A stretch of DNA of 64,000 nucleotides from an uncultured Eubacteriales bacterium (GTDB lineage: Bacteria > Bacillota > Clostridia > Oscillospirales > CAG-272), in assembly GCA_934373635.1 (NCBI GenBank), contig CAKROZ010000001.1:1-64000 (forward strand), in the 5' to 3' direction. The notes below the pieces were generated by a model, which was not told where the DNA came from, made no database searches, and worked only from the letters and a program-made list of their open reading frames with translations. This document shows, one piece after another, positions 8,303-17,127 of this stretch (the first letter of the stretch is position 1; every line of letters begins with the position of its first letter). Position numbers and translations under genes: made by a program.

Positions 8303-8869
8303 ATGAAAACGAATGAAAAAACGCACCTCGCCGTCCTGCGTCTGACCGTGACGGCAATGCTCACGGCGCTGAACGTCGCGTTCAGCTCCTTCGGCGTCCC
8401 CGTCCCGGGCGGGCACCTCTATCTCAACGACGTCGTGATCTGCACGGCGGCGATCCTGCTCGACCCCTTTTCCGCCTTCTTTGTCGGGGGCATCGGGGCG
8501 TTCCTCGGCGATCTGTTCTTTTATCCCGCGCCGATGTTCGTCTCTCTCGTCACGCACGGGGTGCAGGCGGTCGTCATTTCCGTCTTCTCGCACTACGTCA
8601 TGAAGAAACACCCGGCGCTCGCGTCGGGCATCGGCGTGACGCTCGGCGCCGTCATTATGGTCGTCGGGTACTCCCTCGGCCGAGCCTTTATTTACAGCAC
8701 GCCCGAGTATGCGCTCGTGAAGCTCCCCTTTCAGATCCTTCAAGCCGCCGTCGGCGCCGTGCTCGGTATGCTCATCGTCTGGAAATTCGGCGTCCGTGCG
8801 CTCTTTGTGAAAAAGGGAATCTGTGAGAATTCAGAATGCTACATTGTCAATAGAAGTGCAACAAATTAA
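8303..8869 (+). CDS. ECF transporter S component (substrate-binding membrane subunit)
   Basis: 188 residues, about five to six hydrophobic helices, with the ECF S-component signatures MLTALNVAFSSFGVPVPGG, GGIGAFLGDLF and the loop region PAPMFVSLVTHGVQA. S components capture a vitamin and pass it through the shared EcfAAT energy module, which is not in this window. The divergent MocR gene suggests a pyridoxine-type substrate, but the sequence alone does not prove it. The last 15 or so residues run into the end of an IS30-type element, so the native C-terminus has probably been replaced. The ribosome binding site is weak. Confidence 0.75.
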   Translation: MKTNEKTHLAVLRLTVTAMLTALNVAFSSFGVPVPGGHLYLNDVVICTAAILLDPFSAFFVGGIGAFLGDLFFYPAPMFVSLVTHGVQAVVISVFSHYVMKKHPALASGIGVTLGAVIMVVGYSLGRAFIYSTPEYALVKLPFQILQAAVGAVLGMLIVWKFGVRALFVKKGICENSECYIVNRSATN

Positions 8870-9652
8870 CGAAAAAGTTTTTTAAGAATCTCGGCGGGAG
8901 AAAGAAAGCCAAAACGCTTTCTGGGGCGATTGTTAATAAGCTCAACAACCGCTTGAAGAGCATCGTCAGTAATGTCGGCAAAAGAGGAACCTTTCGGAAA
9001 GAACTGGCGAAGTAAACCGTTGGTATTTTCGTTGGTTCCGCGTTGCCAAGGGGAATAAGGATCACAAAAATAAACTTTCATACCGGTATTTTCGGTTATT
9101 TCTCTGTGGTATAAAAATTCCTTGCCGTTATCCACCGTAAAACTCTTTTTCAGCTTGTCGGGAATATCTTTGAATGCCTTTACCGTAGCTATGGTAAAAG
9201 ATTTGTCATGTTGGTCTTTAAGCTTAAAAGCAACGAGAAAACCGCTTTTTCGCTCCACATGTGTGCCGATACAACCTGTTTTTCGCATGCCTAAAACGGT
9301 ATCGCTTTCCCAATGACCGAAACGGCTGCGGTTTGCAGCGCCCTTCGGGCGCTCATGAATGGATAATGTGTCCCGGATTGAGCCACGCTTTTCGTCTGTT
9401 TTATGCTTTTTATATTTCCATTTGAACCGCATTATTTTTTTCAGCTGACGAGGTAAAACGCCGGAATCTATGGCGCGGTAGATGGTGGCGTAAGATATGG
9501 AGAAAGGTTCTTTGTCTAATTTTGCTCTTCCTGCAATTTGTTCGGGAGTCCATCTGAGGAGGAGTCTTTCCACCACATACTTTCGCAAAGTCTTATCTTT
9601 CAACTTCGCTTTCCTTCCGCAATGCTTTTTTCGGAAATGATATAATCTATCC
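8838..9652 (-). mobile_element. IS30-family insertion sequence, truncated at its transposase 5' end
   Basis: The left end, near 8838-8866, contains ACATTGTCAATAGAAGTGCA, which resembles IS30-family terminal repeats (TTGCACTTCT...GACAAT on the other strand). The other end and the first part of the transposase are missing where the sequence passes abruptly into an ATPase gene at about 9652. The element is therefore immobile on its own. Confidence 0.65.
8866..9652 (-). pseudogene. IS30-family transposase lacking its N-terminus
   Basis: About 262 codons of authentic transposase, from LYHFRKKHCGRKAKL to the normal end SPAEILKKLF. The DDE catalytic core is visible: HWESDTVLG (Asp), FTVDNGKEF (Asp), and PWQRGTNENTNG (Glu). 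The N-terminal helix-turn-helix, normally about 60-80 residues, is absent: beyond 9652 the frame continues only as antisense of the neighbouring ATPase. Without the DNA-binding domain it is presumably inactive. Confidence 0.85.
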
Positions 9653-10600
9653 GACGTTTTGAATTCTCTTTTGCAAAAGGGAAATGCGGATGTATATGTG
9701 ACCGGAAGCAACTCGAAAATGCTGTCGGGTGATATTGCCACCGAATTCCGCGGAAGAGGTGACGAGCTTCATATCGCGCCCCTGTCGTTTTCGGAATTTT
9801 ATTCTTATCGGGGCGGGGAGAAGACCGAGGCATTTTCGGAGTACATGACATACGGCGGACTCCCGATGGCGGTGTTTCAGACGGACGCGGCGACAAAGAA
9901 AAAATATCTTTCCGATCTGTTTTCCGAAACCTATCTCAAAGATATCTTGGAGGGGCACCGCATCGGATTCCCCGATTCTCTCGGCTTGATTACGGATGAG
10001 CTCTGCTCGGCGGTCGGGTCTTTGACCAACGCAAACAAGATCGCCGACACCCTGAAAACGGTCAGAAATGTCAGCATCGGCAGCGAGACCGTCGGTACCT
10101 ATCTCGGGTATCTCGGTGAAGCGTACCTTTTCAAGCGCTCCGACCGATATGATGTTAAGGGGAGAAAGTATTTTTCCTATCCGAGCAAGTTTTATTGTGT
10201 CGAAACGGGACTTCGTAACGCGCGGTTGAATTTTCGACAGCTTGAGGAACCGCACCTGATGCAAAATGTGATCTTTAACGAGCTTTGCCGCCGCGGGTAT
10301 TCGGTGGATGTCGGCGTGGTGGAATCGTCGGAGGATCCGGGGGACGAACGCGCGCGTCGGGTGTATAAGATCGATTTTGTCGTCAACGCGGAAAGCACGG
10401 GAGAGCGCTATTATATCCGGTCCGCGCTGAATTTGGATACGGAGGACAAGATCGAGCAGGAGATCCGTCCGTTTTTAAAGCTGCAAAACGATTTCACGCG
10501 CCGTGTCGTGATTACTAAGTCCTCGATGCCCGCATGGACGGATCACTATGGGATCCTGCATCTCGGGATCTATGATTTTCTTTTGAAAGAAACCTTTTGA
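9653..10600 (+). pseudogene. AAA+ ATPase with DUF4143 domain, N-terminus lost at the IS junction
   Basis: About 313 codons remain, beginning at VLNSLLQKGNADVYVTGSNS, the sensor-1 region that follows Walker B in this family, through the DUF4143 C-terminal domain with PLSFSEFY and the restriction-like DFVVNAE segment. The Walker A and B motifs, about 130 residues, have been removed, and the only available start is an internal TTG. Both this gene and the IS30 transposase stop at the same point, so one deletion removed the 5' ends of both. Intact members are putative ATP-binding proteins of unclear function common in gut anaerobes. Confidence 0.85.
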
Positions 10601-10689
10601 CCTATCATTGCCGTGCTCTTGATTTCGTTTCCTAATTAAATATGCGACAAAGCAAGGGATTGCCGAATTCGGCATTTTCTGTATTATAA

Positions 10690-10733
10690 GCAAAAAATGA
10701 CTGAGAATTTCCTTGATTTCTCGGTCATTTTTG
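10690..10733 (+). terminator. Hairpin terminator behind the ATPase remnant
   Basis: GCAAAAAATGACTGAGAA pairs with TTCTCGGTCATTTTTGC around a 10-base loop; the plus-strand arm ends in a T run. Confidence 0.75.
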
Positions 10734-10882
10734 CATATGCATTCAGATTTGCGCTCCGTATGCGTTTGGCGCGACAGCTCCTTTTCTTTCGGGCTCTCCC
10801 TGAATGCAACCGCCCTTTTCGCATCTTTCGCAGTCCCCTCACAACAATTTTTTTCGAAAAAACAATTTTTTTAAAAAAGGGC

Positions 10883-10911
10883 TTGACAAGCAGGCATCGG
10901 TCGTGTATAAT
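10883..10911 (+). promoter_or_regulatory. Consensus promoter for the ammonium transporter
   Basis: TTGACA, 17 bases, TATAAT: a perfect sigma-A-type promoter. The start codon is about 150 bases downstream, leaving a long leader. Confidence 0.85.
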
Positions 10912-10930
10912 ATCACTCATAGAGGCAAAG

Positions 10931-11041
10931 GCGTCATAGAGTGAAAGCTCTTTGACGCTCTTTTTGTCTTATTTTACATTCATCATTCGAAAAACGAGGC
11001 AATGGAGTCCCGGATCTGCGGGCGCGTTGCCTCGTTTTTTT
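10931..11041 (+). promoter_or_regulatory. Structured leader of amt with two terminator-like hairpins
   Basis: Hairpin 1 (10931-10958) is GCGTCA-T-AGAG, a 6-base loop, then CTCT-T-TGACGC, followed by TCTTTTTG. Hairpin 2 (10991-11038) has AAAACGAGGCAA paired with TTGCCTCGTTTT and then more T; its 24-base interior can form CCCG/CGGG. Both lie between the promoter and the ribosome binding site at 11053, so read-through is required for expression. This suggests attenuation control; the effector is unknown. Confidence 0.65.
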
Positions 11042-11067
11042 GGATGAAATATAAGGAGATGATTCCC

Positions 11068-12801
11068 ATGAACTTCAGCGCAGTCAACACCATATGGGTG
11101 CTCATCGGAGCAGCCCTCGTATTCTTTATGCAAGCAGGATTTTCTATGTGCGAGGCAGGCTTTACGCGTGCCAAAAACACAGGGAATATCCTGATGAAAA
11201 ACCTCATGGACTTCTGCATCGGTACCCCGTGCTTTTGGTTGGTCGGTTTCGGTGTCATGTTCGGTACGGGGACGGCTCTCTTCGGATGGTTTGACCCGCT
11301 GATCATGAAAAACTACAATGCCATCCTACCCGCAGGCGTACCCCTTTGGGCATATGTCACTTTCCAGACCGTCTTCTGCGCTACCTCGGCAACCATTGTG
11401 TCCGGCGCCATGGCAGAGCGCACCAAATTCAGCGCTTACTGTATCTACTCCGCCGCCATCTCGCTCTTTATCTACCCCATTTCCGGTCATTGGATCTGGG
11501 GAGGTGGCTGGTTGGCACAGCTCGGCTTCCATGATTTTGCCGGTTCGACCGCCGTTCACATGGTCGGTGGCGTGTGCGCTCTTATCGGTGCCAAGATGCT
11601 CGGGCCTCGTATCGGTAAATACGACAAGGACGGAAAGCCGCGCGCTATTCTCGGTCACAACTTGACCTTTGCTGCATTGGGTGTCTTTATTCTCTGGTTC
11701 TGCTGGTTCGGCTTCAATGGTGCCTCCACTGTCGGCATGGATACCGACGAATTGATGGAGACCGCCGGTCGTGTTTTCTTCAACACCAATCTTGCCGCCG
11801 CCGTTGCTTGTTGCACCACGTTGATTTTTACTTGGATAAAATACAAAAAGCCCGATGTCTCCATGACGTATAATGCGGCTCTTGCCGGTCTTGTGGGTAT
11901 TACCGCCGGGTGTGATGCCGTCAGCCCCTTGGGTGCTGCCATCATGGGCATTGTCTTCGGCTTTGTCATCGTTCTTGCTGTCGAATTCTTCGATAAGGTC
12001 GCCAAGATTGACGACCCCGTCGGTGCGATCTCCGTGCACGGCGTATGCGGTGCACTCGGCACCATTCTGACAGGTTTTTTTGCCACAGGCACAACCACCG
12101 AAGCAGGCCTTTTTTATGGCGGAGGGTTACATCTCCTCGGTGTTCAGGCGCTGGGCGTGGTGAGCGTTGCCGCTTATACTGCCACGCTGATTGCGGTGGT
12201 TTTCCTGATACTTAAGCACACCATCGGGCTTCGTGTCGATGCCGCGGGCGAACTGGAGGGACTTGATATTTCCGAGCATGGTCTTCATACCGCATATGCC
12301 GGCTTTGCCATGTTGCCCGACACCATCGCAGAAGACATTGCCGCCGTACCTGAGGAGTCCCCCCTTGCCGTGACGGGTGACATACCTGCCGCAGAAGCGA
12401 TTTCTGTCAAGAAAATGCCCGTTTTTGATGACGCCGACGGTACACCTAAATTCACCAAGGTGGAAATCATCTGCAAAGAGGCAAAATTTGAGGCACTGAA
12501 GGCAGCCTTGGTCGATATCGGCATCACGGGCATGACCATGTCGCACGTGCTCGGCTGCGGTATTCAGAAGGGCAAGCCTGAGTATTACCGCGGCGTGGAG
12601 GTAGATGCAACGCTCCTACCAAAGATCCAGTTGGATATCGTCGTCAGCAAGGTGCCTGTCCGTCGGGTGATCGAAACCGCAAAAAGGGTGCTCTACACCG
12701 GGCACATCGGTGACGGCAAGATCTTCGTTTACGATGTGGAGAATGTCGTCAAGGTTCGCACCGGCGCGGAGGGCTATGATGCCCTTCAGGACGAGAAATA
12801 A
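11068..12801 (+). CDS. amt: Ammonium transporter fused to a PII-type regulatory domain
   Basis: 577 residues from ATG 11068 (AAGGAG at 11053). Residues 1 to about 400 form the 11-helix Amt channel, with the conserved FMQAGFSMCEAGFTRAKN start, the first pore histidine in STAVHMVGG and the second in GAISVHGVCGALG. A linker (about 400-460) leads to a complete GlnB/PII domain (about 464-570) with GKIFVYDVENVVKVRTG. PII normally docks on and blocks Amt; here it is tethered. The T-loop reads EYYRGVEV where E. coli GlnB has ELYRGAEY, so the uridylylated tyrosine (Tyr51) is a valine and control by uridylylation at that site is not possible. Expected role: ammonium uptake under nitrogen limitation. 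Confidence 0.95.
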   Translation: MNFSAVNTIWVLIGAALVFFMQAGFSMCEAGFTRAKNTGNILMKNLMDFCIGTPCFWLVGFGVMFGTGTALFGWFDPLIMKNYNAILPAGVPLWAYVTFQTVFCATSATIVSGAMAERTKFSAYCIYSAAISLFIYPISGHWIWGGGWLAQLGFHDFAGSTAVHMVGGVCALIGAKMLGPRIGKYDKDGKPRAILGHNLTFAALGVFILWFCWFGFNGASTVGMDTDELMETAGRVFFNTNLAAAVACCTTLIFTWIKYKKPDVSMTYNAALAGLVGITAGCDAVSPLGAAIMGIVFGFVIVLAVEFFDKVAKIDDPVGAISVHGVCGALGTILTGFFATGTTTEAGLFYGGGLHLLGVQALGVVSVAAYTATLIAVVFLILKHTIGLRVDAAGELEGLDISEHGLHTAYAGFAMLPDTIAEDIAAVPEESPLAVTGDIPAAEAISVKKMPVFDDADGTPKFTKVEIICKEAKFEALKAALVDIGITGMTMSHVLGCGIQKGKPEYYRGVEVDATLLPKIQLDIVVSKVPVRRVIETAKRVLYTGHIGDGKIFVYDVENVVKVRTGAEGYDALQDEK

Positions 12802-12920
12802 CCCTTGAATTCATTGGATTATAATACAACAAAAGCTTAAATCCGATTGCCGAATTTGTATTATGCAAAGAATAGTTTGCAAATAATCTAATATTTTGAC
12901 AGAAACACTTGAGAGAATGC

Positions 12921-12964
12921 AAAAAATCCATGACAATTCCTTTTTGGACTGTCATGGATTTTTG
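12921..12964 (+). terminator. Terminator between amt and alaS
   Basis: AAAATCCATGACA pairs perfectly with TGTCATGGATTTT; T and A runs on each side make it suitable for both convergent genes. Confidence 0.85.
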
Positions 12965-13017
12965 CTTTTGCGAACGAAGAGCGTGCCTTGAAGAGGCGGG
13001 CGCTCTTCAAAACATCA

Positions 13018-15639
13018 TCAAAGCGCCGAGACGATCTCCTCGGCTTTTTTGAGCGCTTCCTCGATCTTATCGAGGTCGCGTCCGCCGCTCATCGCGCTGT
13101 CGGGGCGTCCGCCGCCCTTGCCGCCCGTCACGGCGGAGACCTCGGCGAGGATCTTGCCCGCGTGGGCGCCCGCCTTGACCGCTTCGGGGCCTGCGGCGGC
13201 GACGAAATTCAGCTTCCCGTCCGAGACGACGGCAAAGACGGCGATGCCGTCGGGGAGCTTCGCCTTCACCGTGTCGGCGAGTCCTCTCGCCACGTCGGGA
13301 CGCATCAAAAGACGCGCGGTCAGAAGCTTGACCTTGCCGACCGTCTTCACACGGTCAAAGAGTCCCTTTGTCTCAAGCTCCGCGTTCTTCGCGAGCAACG
13401 CTTCCGCCTCGCGGTGCGCTTCCTTGATCTCCCCTTGCAGGACGTGTGCTTTCTTCGCGATGTCGGCGGGGTTCTGCGCTTTCAGCTCGCGCGCCGTCTC
13501 GCCGATCAGCTCCTCCCGCTCGGAGAGCAGACGCAACACGCCGAGTCCCGTCACGCCGACGATGCGGCGTACACCCGCCGCGACCGAGGTCTCGGAGAGG
13601 ATGCGGAAGAGTCCGATGTTACCCGTGTTCGAGACATGGGTACCGCCGCAGAGCTCGAGGGAGGAGACGCCCGCACGCACCACGCGCACCGAGTCTCCGT
13701 ATTTTTCACCGAAGAGCGCCATCGCGCCCATTTTCTTCGCATTCTCTACGTCGGTGACGGTCGTCTCGCAGGGCTCTGCCGCGAGAATGTGTTCGTTGAC
13801 GATGGCTTCGACGCGGGACAGCTCGTCCGCGGTCATTGCCCGGAAGTGTGTGAAGTCGAAGCGGACCTCCTGCTCATCCACGTAAGAGCCGGCTTGTTCG
13901 ACATGCGTGCCGAGCACTTCGCGCAGTGCCGCCTGGAGAAGGTGCGCCGCCGTGTGGTTTCTGCGAATGGCGGCACGGCGGGTCGTATCGATGGCAAGGT
14001 GCAGAGTGTCTCCAACCCTGACCATGCCGTTCTCGATCCTCACGAGATGGACATACACATTGTTCGTCTTTTTGGTGTCGAGTACCGTGAGGGTGACGTC
14101 CCCTCCCGTGATTCTGCCCGTGTCGCCGACCTGACCGCCGCCCTCACCGTAGAAGACGGTTCTGTCGAAGACGAGAGAGCACTCGCCCTCGCTCGCCTCC
14201 TCGACGGATTCCTCATCCGCCACGATCGAGAGAACGCGCGCGTCGCATTCGTCCTCACCGTAACCGACGAACTCGGTCTTCGGCAGATGAGAGAGCAGAT
14301 CCCGCGACGAGTCCGACCAGCCCGAAATGTTCCCGCGCGCGGCACGGGCACGGGTGCGCTGTTCTTCCATCAGGGAAGAGAACGCATCGTCGTCGATCGA
14401 AAGCTCCGCCTCCGACGCGATCTCACGCGTCAGGTCGACGGGGAAGCCGTAGGTGTCGTAAAGCTTGAAGGCATCGGCGCCCGAAATGACGCTCTCGCCC
14501 TTTTTCTTCGTTTCCTCCATCACCGCGGAGAGGATCGAAAGTCCCGCGTCGATGGTCTTCGAGAAGCGGCTCTCCTCGAGCGCGATGACCTTGAGGATAT
14601 AGTCCTTCTTTTCCGCAAGTTCGGGGTAGGCGCACACGTTCTGCGAAATCACCACCTCGCAAAGCTCGGGGAGGAAGGGGCGCTCGATGCCGAGCAGTTT
14701 TCCGTGGCGGCAGGCGCGACGCAGAATTCTGCGGAGCACGTAGCCGCGTCCCTCGTTCGACGGGATCACGCCGTCGGAGATCATGAAGGTCGCACTGCGG
14801 ATATGGTCGGTCACGACACGGATGGAAATGTCGTTCTTCGCGTCCGCACCGTAGGTTTTGCCCGCGATCGTACATACGGTATCAAGGATCTTGCGCACGG
14901 TGTCCACCTCGAAGAGGTTGTCCACCCCCTGCATGACGCAGGCAAGACGCTCGAGTCCCATTCCGGTATCGATGTTCTTCTGTTTCAGCTCGGTATAGTT
15001 GCCCTTTCCGTCGTTGTTGAACTGGGAAAAGACGTTGTTCCAGATCTCCATGAAGCGGTCACAGTCGCACCCCGGCTTACAGTCGGGGGAGCCGCAACCG
15101 TACTTTTCTCCGCGGTCGAAGTAGATCTCGGAGCAGGGGCCGCACGGACCCGAGCCGTGCTCCCAGAAGTTGTCCTCCTTGCCGAGGCGGACGATGTGCT
15201 CCTCGGGAATCCCGATGACGTCCCGCCAGATGGCGTAGGCTTCCTCGTCGTCCTTGTAGACCGACGGCCGGAGCAGATCCTTCGGGATCTCGAGCACCCC
15301 GTTCAAAAATTCCCAAGCCCACGGAATGGCTTCCTTTTTGAAATAATCGCCGAAGGAGAAGTTGCCGAGCATCTCGAAATAGGTGCCGTGGCGCGCGGTG
15401 TGTCCGACGCGCTCGAGATCGGGCGTGCGGATGCACTTCTGACAGGTGCATACGCGGCGGCGGGGCGGAACCTCCTCCCCCGTGAAGAACTTCTTCATCG
15501 GCGCCATGCCCGAGTTGATGAGAAGCAGGGATTTGTCATGATTCGGGATCAGGGAAAAGCTCGGAAGACGAAGGTGCCCCTTCGATTCGAAGAAGGAGAG
15601 AAACTTTTCACGCAGATCGTTGAGAGATGTCCATTCCAT
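13018..15639 (-). CDS. alaS: Alanyl-tRNA synthetase
   Basis: 873 residues from ATG 15639, behind GGAGG; an upstream in-frame ATG would add 15 unlikely residues. Class II catalytic domain (about 1-245) with GTYFEMLGNFSFGDYF and RFMEIWNNVFSQF, a tRNA-recognition domain, the editing domain with the zinc ligands HTAAHLL and CGGTH, and a C-terminal DHHA1 domain ending in the glycine-rich GGKGGGRPD. Length matches the bacterial family. No T-box or other long leader is seen upstream. Confidence 0.97.
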   Translation of the reverse strand: MEWTSLNDLREKFLSFFESKGHLRLPSFSLIPNHDKSLLLINSGMAPMKKFFTGEEVPPRRRVCTCQKCIRTPDLERVGHTARHGTYFEMLGNFSFGDYFKKEAIPWAWEFLNGVLEIPKDLLRPSVYKDDEEAYAIWRDVIGIPEEHIVRLGKEDNFWEHGSGPCGPCSEIYFDRGEKYGCGSPDCKPGCDCDRFMEIWNNVFSQFNNDGKGNYTELKQKNIDTGMGLERLACVMQGVDNLFEVDTVRKILDTVCTIAGKTYGADAKNDISIRVVTDHIRSATFMISDGVIPSNEGRGYVLRRILRRACRHGKLLGIERPFLPELCEVVISQNVCAYPELAEKKDYILKVIALEESRFSKTIDAGLSILSAVMEETKKKGESVISGADAFKLYDTYGFPVDLTREIASEAELSIDDDAFSSLMEEQRTRARAARGNISGWSDSSRDLLSHLPKTEFVGYGEDECDARVLSIVADEESVEEASEGECSLVFDRTVFYGEGGGQVGDTGRITGGDVTLTVLDTKKTNNVYVHLVRIENGMVRVGDTLHLAIDTTRRAAIRRNHTAAHLLQAALREVLGTHVEQAGSYVDEQEVRFDFTHFRAMTADELSRVEAIVNEHILAAEPCETTVTDVENAKKMGAMALFGEKYGDSVRVVRAGVSSLELCGGTHVSNTGNIGLFRILSETSVAAGVRRIVGVTGLGVLRLLSEREELIGETARELKAQNPADIAKKAHVLQGEIKEAHREAEALLAKNAELETKGLFDRVKTVGKVKLLTARLLMRPDVARGLADTVKAKLPDGIAVFAVVSDGKLNFVAAAGPEAVKAGAHAGKILAEVSAVTGGKGGGRPDSAMSGGRDLDKIEEALKKAEEIVSAL

Positions 15640-15690
15640 AAATTGTGAGCCTCCGAAAGGGTATGTTGCATAAAATATTATCAATACTGT

Positions 15691-15720
15691 ATTTTAGCAC
15701 ATTCGGACGGGAAAAGTCAA
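15691..15720 (-). promoter_or_regulatory. Promoter for alaS
   Basis: On the minus strand TTGACT, 18 bases, TAAAAT, ending about 50 bases before the start codon. Confidence 0.65.
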
Positions 15721-15779
15721 TAGATTTTCCGCCATCCGACGGATTTTCTTCCGAAACGAGGATTTCGGGCAAAATCCTC

Positions 15780-15808
15780 TTGCAAAAGCGCGCACTTTCG
15801 TGTATAAT
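15780..15808 (+). promoter_or_regulatory. Promoter for the 15863-18723 gene group
   Basis: TTGCAA, 17 bases, TATAAT, followed 55 bases later by a start codon with AAGGGAG in front. Confidence 0.65.
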
Positions 15809-15862
15809 AAAAGAAAACACGGCGCACATGCGCACCATGACCGCCGCGAAGGGAGCGCTCCG

Positions 15863-16366
15863 ATGAAGTCTTTGGAAGAAACACTGAAAAACGTGCGGGA
15901 GGACAAAACCCTGTCGGAAGGGCTTCGCGTCTTCGATGTGTTCACGGTTTGCGTCTCTTTGTACGCATTTTTTTACATTATCGCCGCCGCATGGCAAAAA
16001 GACATGTGGCTCGCCCTGAAGGTCGCGGGGATTCTCGCGGTCGAATTTATCATTCTTTCTCTCGTTCGCCACATCGTGCACGCGCCGCGCCCCTATGAGG
16101 ATTTCGGGCTCGGACACCCGTCGGGGAAGGAGAAGAAGACGCGCCACGGCGCTTTCCCGAGTCGCCATGTCTTCTGCACCGCGCTTCTCGGGTGCGTCTG
16201 CTTTTTGTTTTCGGGACTGTTCGGCGCGATCCTGCTCGGACTTTCCGCTCTTCTCGCGGTCGATCGCGTACTCCTCGGTTTTCACTATCCCCGCGACGTG
16301 ATCTGGGGCTTTGTCACGGGACTCGCCGGGGGCGTGCTCGCCATTTTGGTTTTGCATTGGATTTGA
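15863..16366 (+). CDS. PAP2-family membrane phosphatase
   Basis: 167 residues with about four membrane helices. The three PAP2 motifs are present in modified form: R69...R76-P77 (arginine in place of the usual first lysine), PSRH at 99-102 (usually PSGH) and R135...H141...D145. These form the phosphate pocket and the catalytic histidines, so a lipid-phosphate or undecaprenyl-pyrophosphate phosphatase role is plausible, at the membrane surface. The start at 15863 is chosen for its AAGGGAG. It is the first of four co-directional genes. Confidence 0.75.
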   Translation: MKSLEETLKNVREDKTLSEGLRVFDVFTVCVSLYAFFYIIAAAWQKDMWLALKVAGILAVEFIILSLVRHIVHAPRPYEDFGLGHPSGKEKKTRHGAFPSRHVFCTALLGCVCFLFSGLFGAILLGLSALLAVDRVLLGFHYPRDVIWGFVTGLAGGVLAILVLHWI

Positions 16367-16403
16367 AAAATATTTTGTGATTTGCGGAAAAGGAGAAACA
16401 CAA

Positions 16404-17093
16404 ATGAAGGTTACATGGCTCACACAGGCAGGTCTGCTCTTCGAGAACGGGAAGGTCACGGTCCTCGTCGACCCCTATCTTTCGGATTCGATCGGTGAGA
16501 CGCTCGACCCCGCGAAGCATCGCAGGGTCCCCGTCGACGAATCCTTCTTTGAGAAGAAGCCCGACCTCATCCTCATCACCCACGATCACCTCGACCATCT
16601 CGATATGCAGACGCTCGAGCGCTATCTCGACACCGATCGCACGATCACCGTCCTCGCGCCCGAGAATGCGTGGCGCAAGCTCGTGAAATACGGCCACGGG
16701 CACAATTACGTGCTCATGAATCCGCATACCGTCTGGAGTGAGAAGAACCTCACCTTCTATTCTGTGAAGGCGGCGCACAGCGACCCGACGGCGGTCGGCT
16801 TTATCATCGACGACGGAAACGCCACCTATTACATCAGCGGCGATACCCTTTATAACTACGACGTGATCGACGAGGTGCTTGAGCTCGTAGAGGACGGCGT
16901 GGATTACGCGTTTTTGCCGATCAACGGTGTCGGCAACAACATGAACGCGGGGGATGCCGCCGACTTCGCGTATGAGATCGGCGCAAAGCACGCGATCCCC
17001 GTGCATTACGGGCTCTTCGACTCGCTCGACCCGCGCACCTTTGAATTTGACGACGCAATGATTTTCCTGCCGTATCGGGCGGTCGAGCTTTGA
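16404..17093 (+). CDS. Metallo-beta-lactamase-fold hydrolase (UlaG-like)
   Basis: 229 residues, ATG 16404 behind AAAGGAG. The zinc or manganese site is the THDHLDH motif at residues 59-65, with further ligands in the SGDT segment and the late PVHYG histidine. It belongs to the broad UlaG/YtkL group of cytoplasmic metal-dependent hydrolases, whose members act on lactones, phosphodiesters or unknown substrates. The sequence does not fix the substrate. Length is typical. Confidence 0.8.
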   Translation: MKVTWLTQAGLLFENGKVTVLVDPYLSDSIGETLDPAKHRRVPVDESFFEKKPDLILITHDHLDHLDMQTLERYLDTDRTITVLAPENAWRKLVKYGHGHNYVLMNPHTVWSEKNLTFYSVKAAHSDPTAVGFIIDDGNATYYISGDTLYNYDVIDEVLELVEDGVDYAFLPINGVGNNMNAGDAADFAYEIGAKHAIPVHYGLFDSLDPRTFEFDDAMIFLPYRAVEL

Positions 17094-17127
17094 CCTGCGG
17101 GAGAATCTCGGAGAGGAGGCGGGGCGT

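Noticed and set aside
9659..9661. TTG as a genuine start for the ATPase
   Set aside because: Homology runs right up to this codon and the Walker motifs are missing, so the gene is truncated rather than starting here.
10931..11041. ANTAR-type two-hairpin antitermination site
   Set aside because: The hexaloops seen (TGAAAG, GATCTG) do not have A at position 1 and G at position 4, and no ANTAR gene is in the window.
12988..15648. An 886-codon open frame on the plus strand opposite alaS
   Set aside because: It is the mirror of a GC-rich gene whose codons end in G or C; its translation is low-complexity and has no start signal, while the alaS strand carries all expected motifs.
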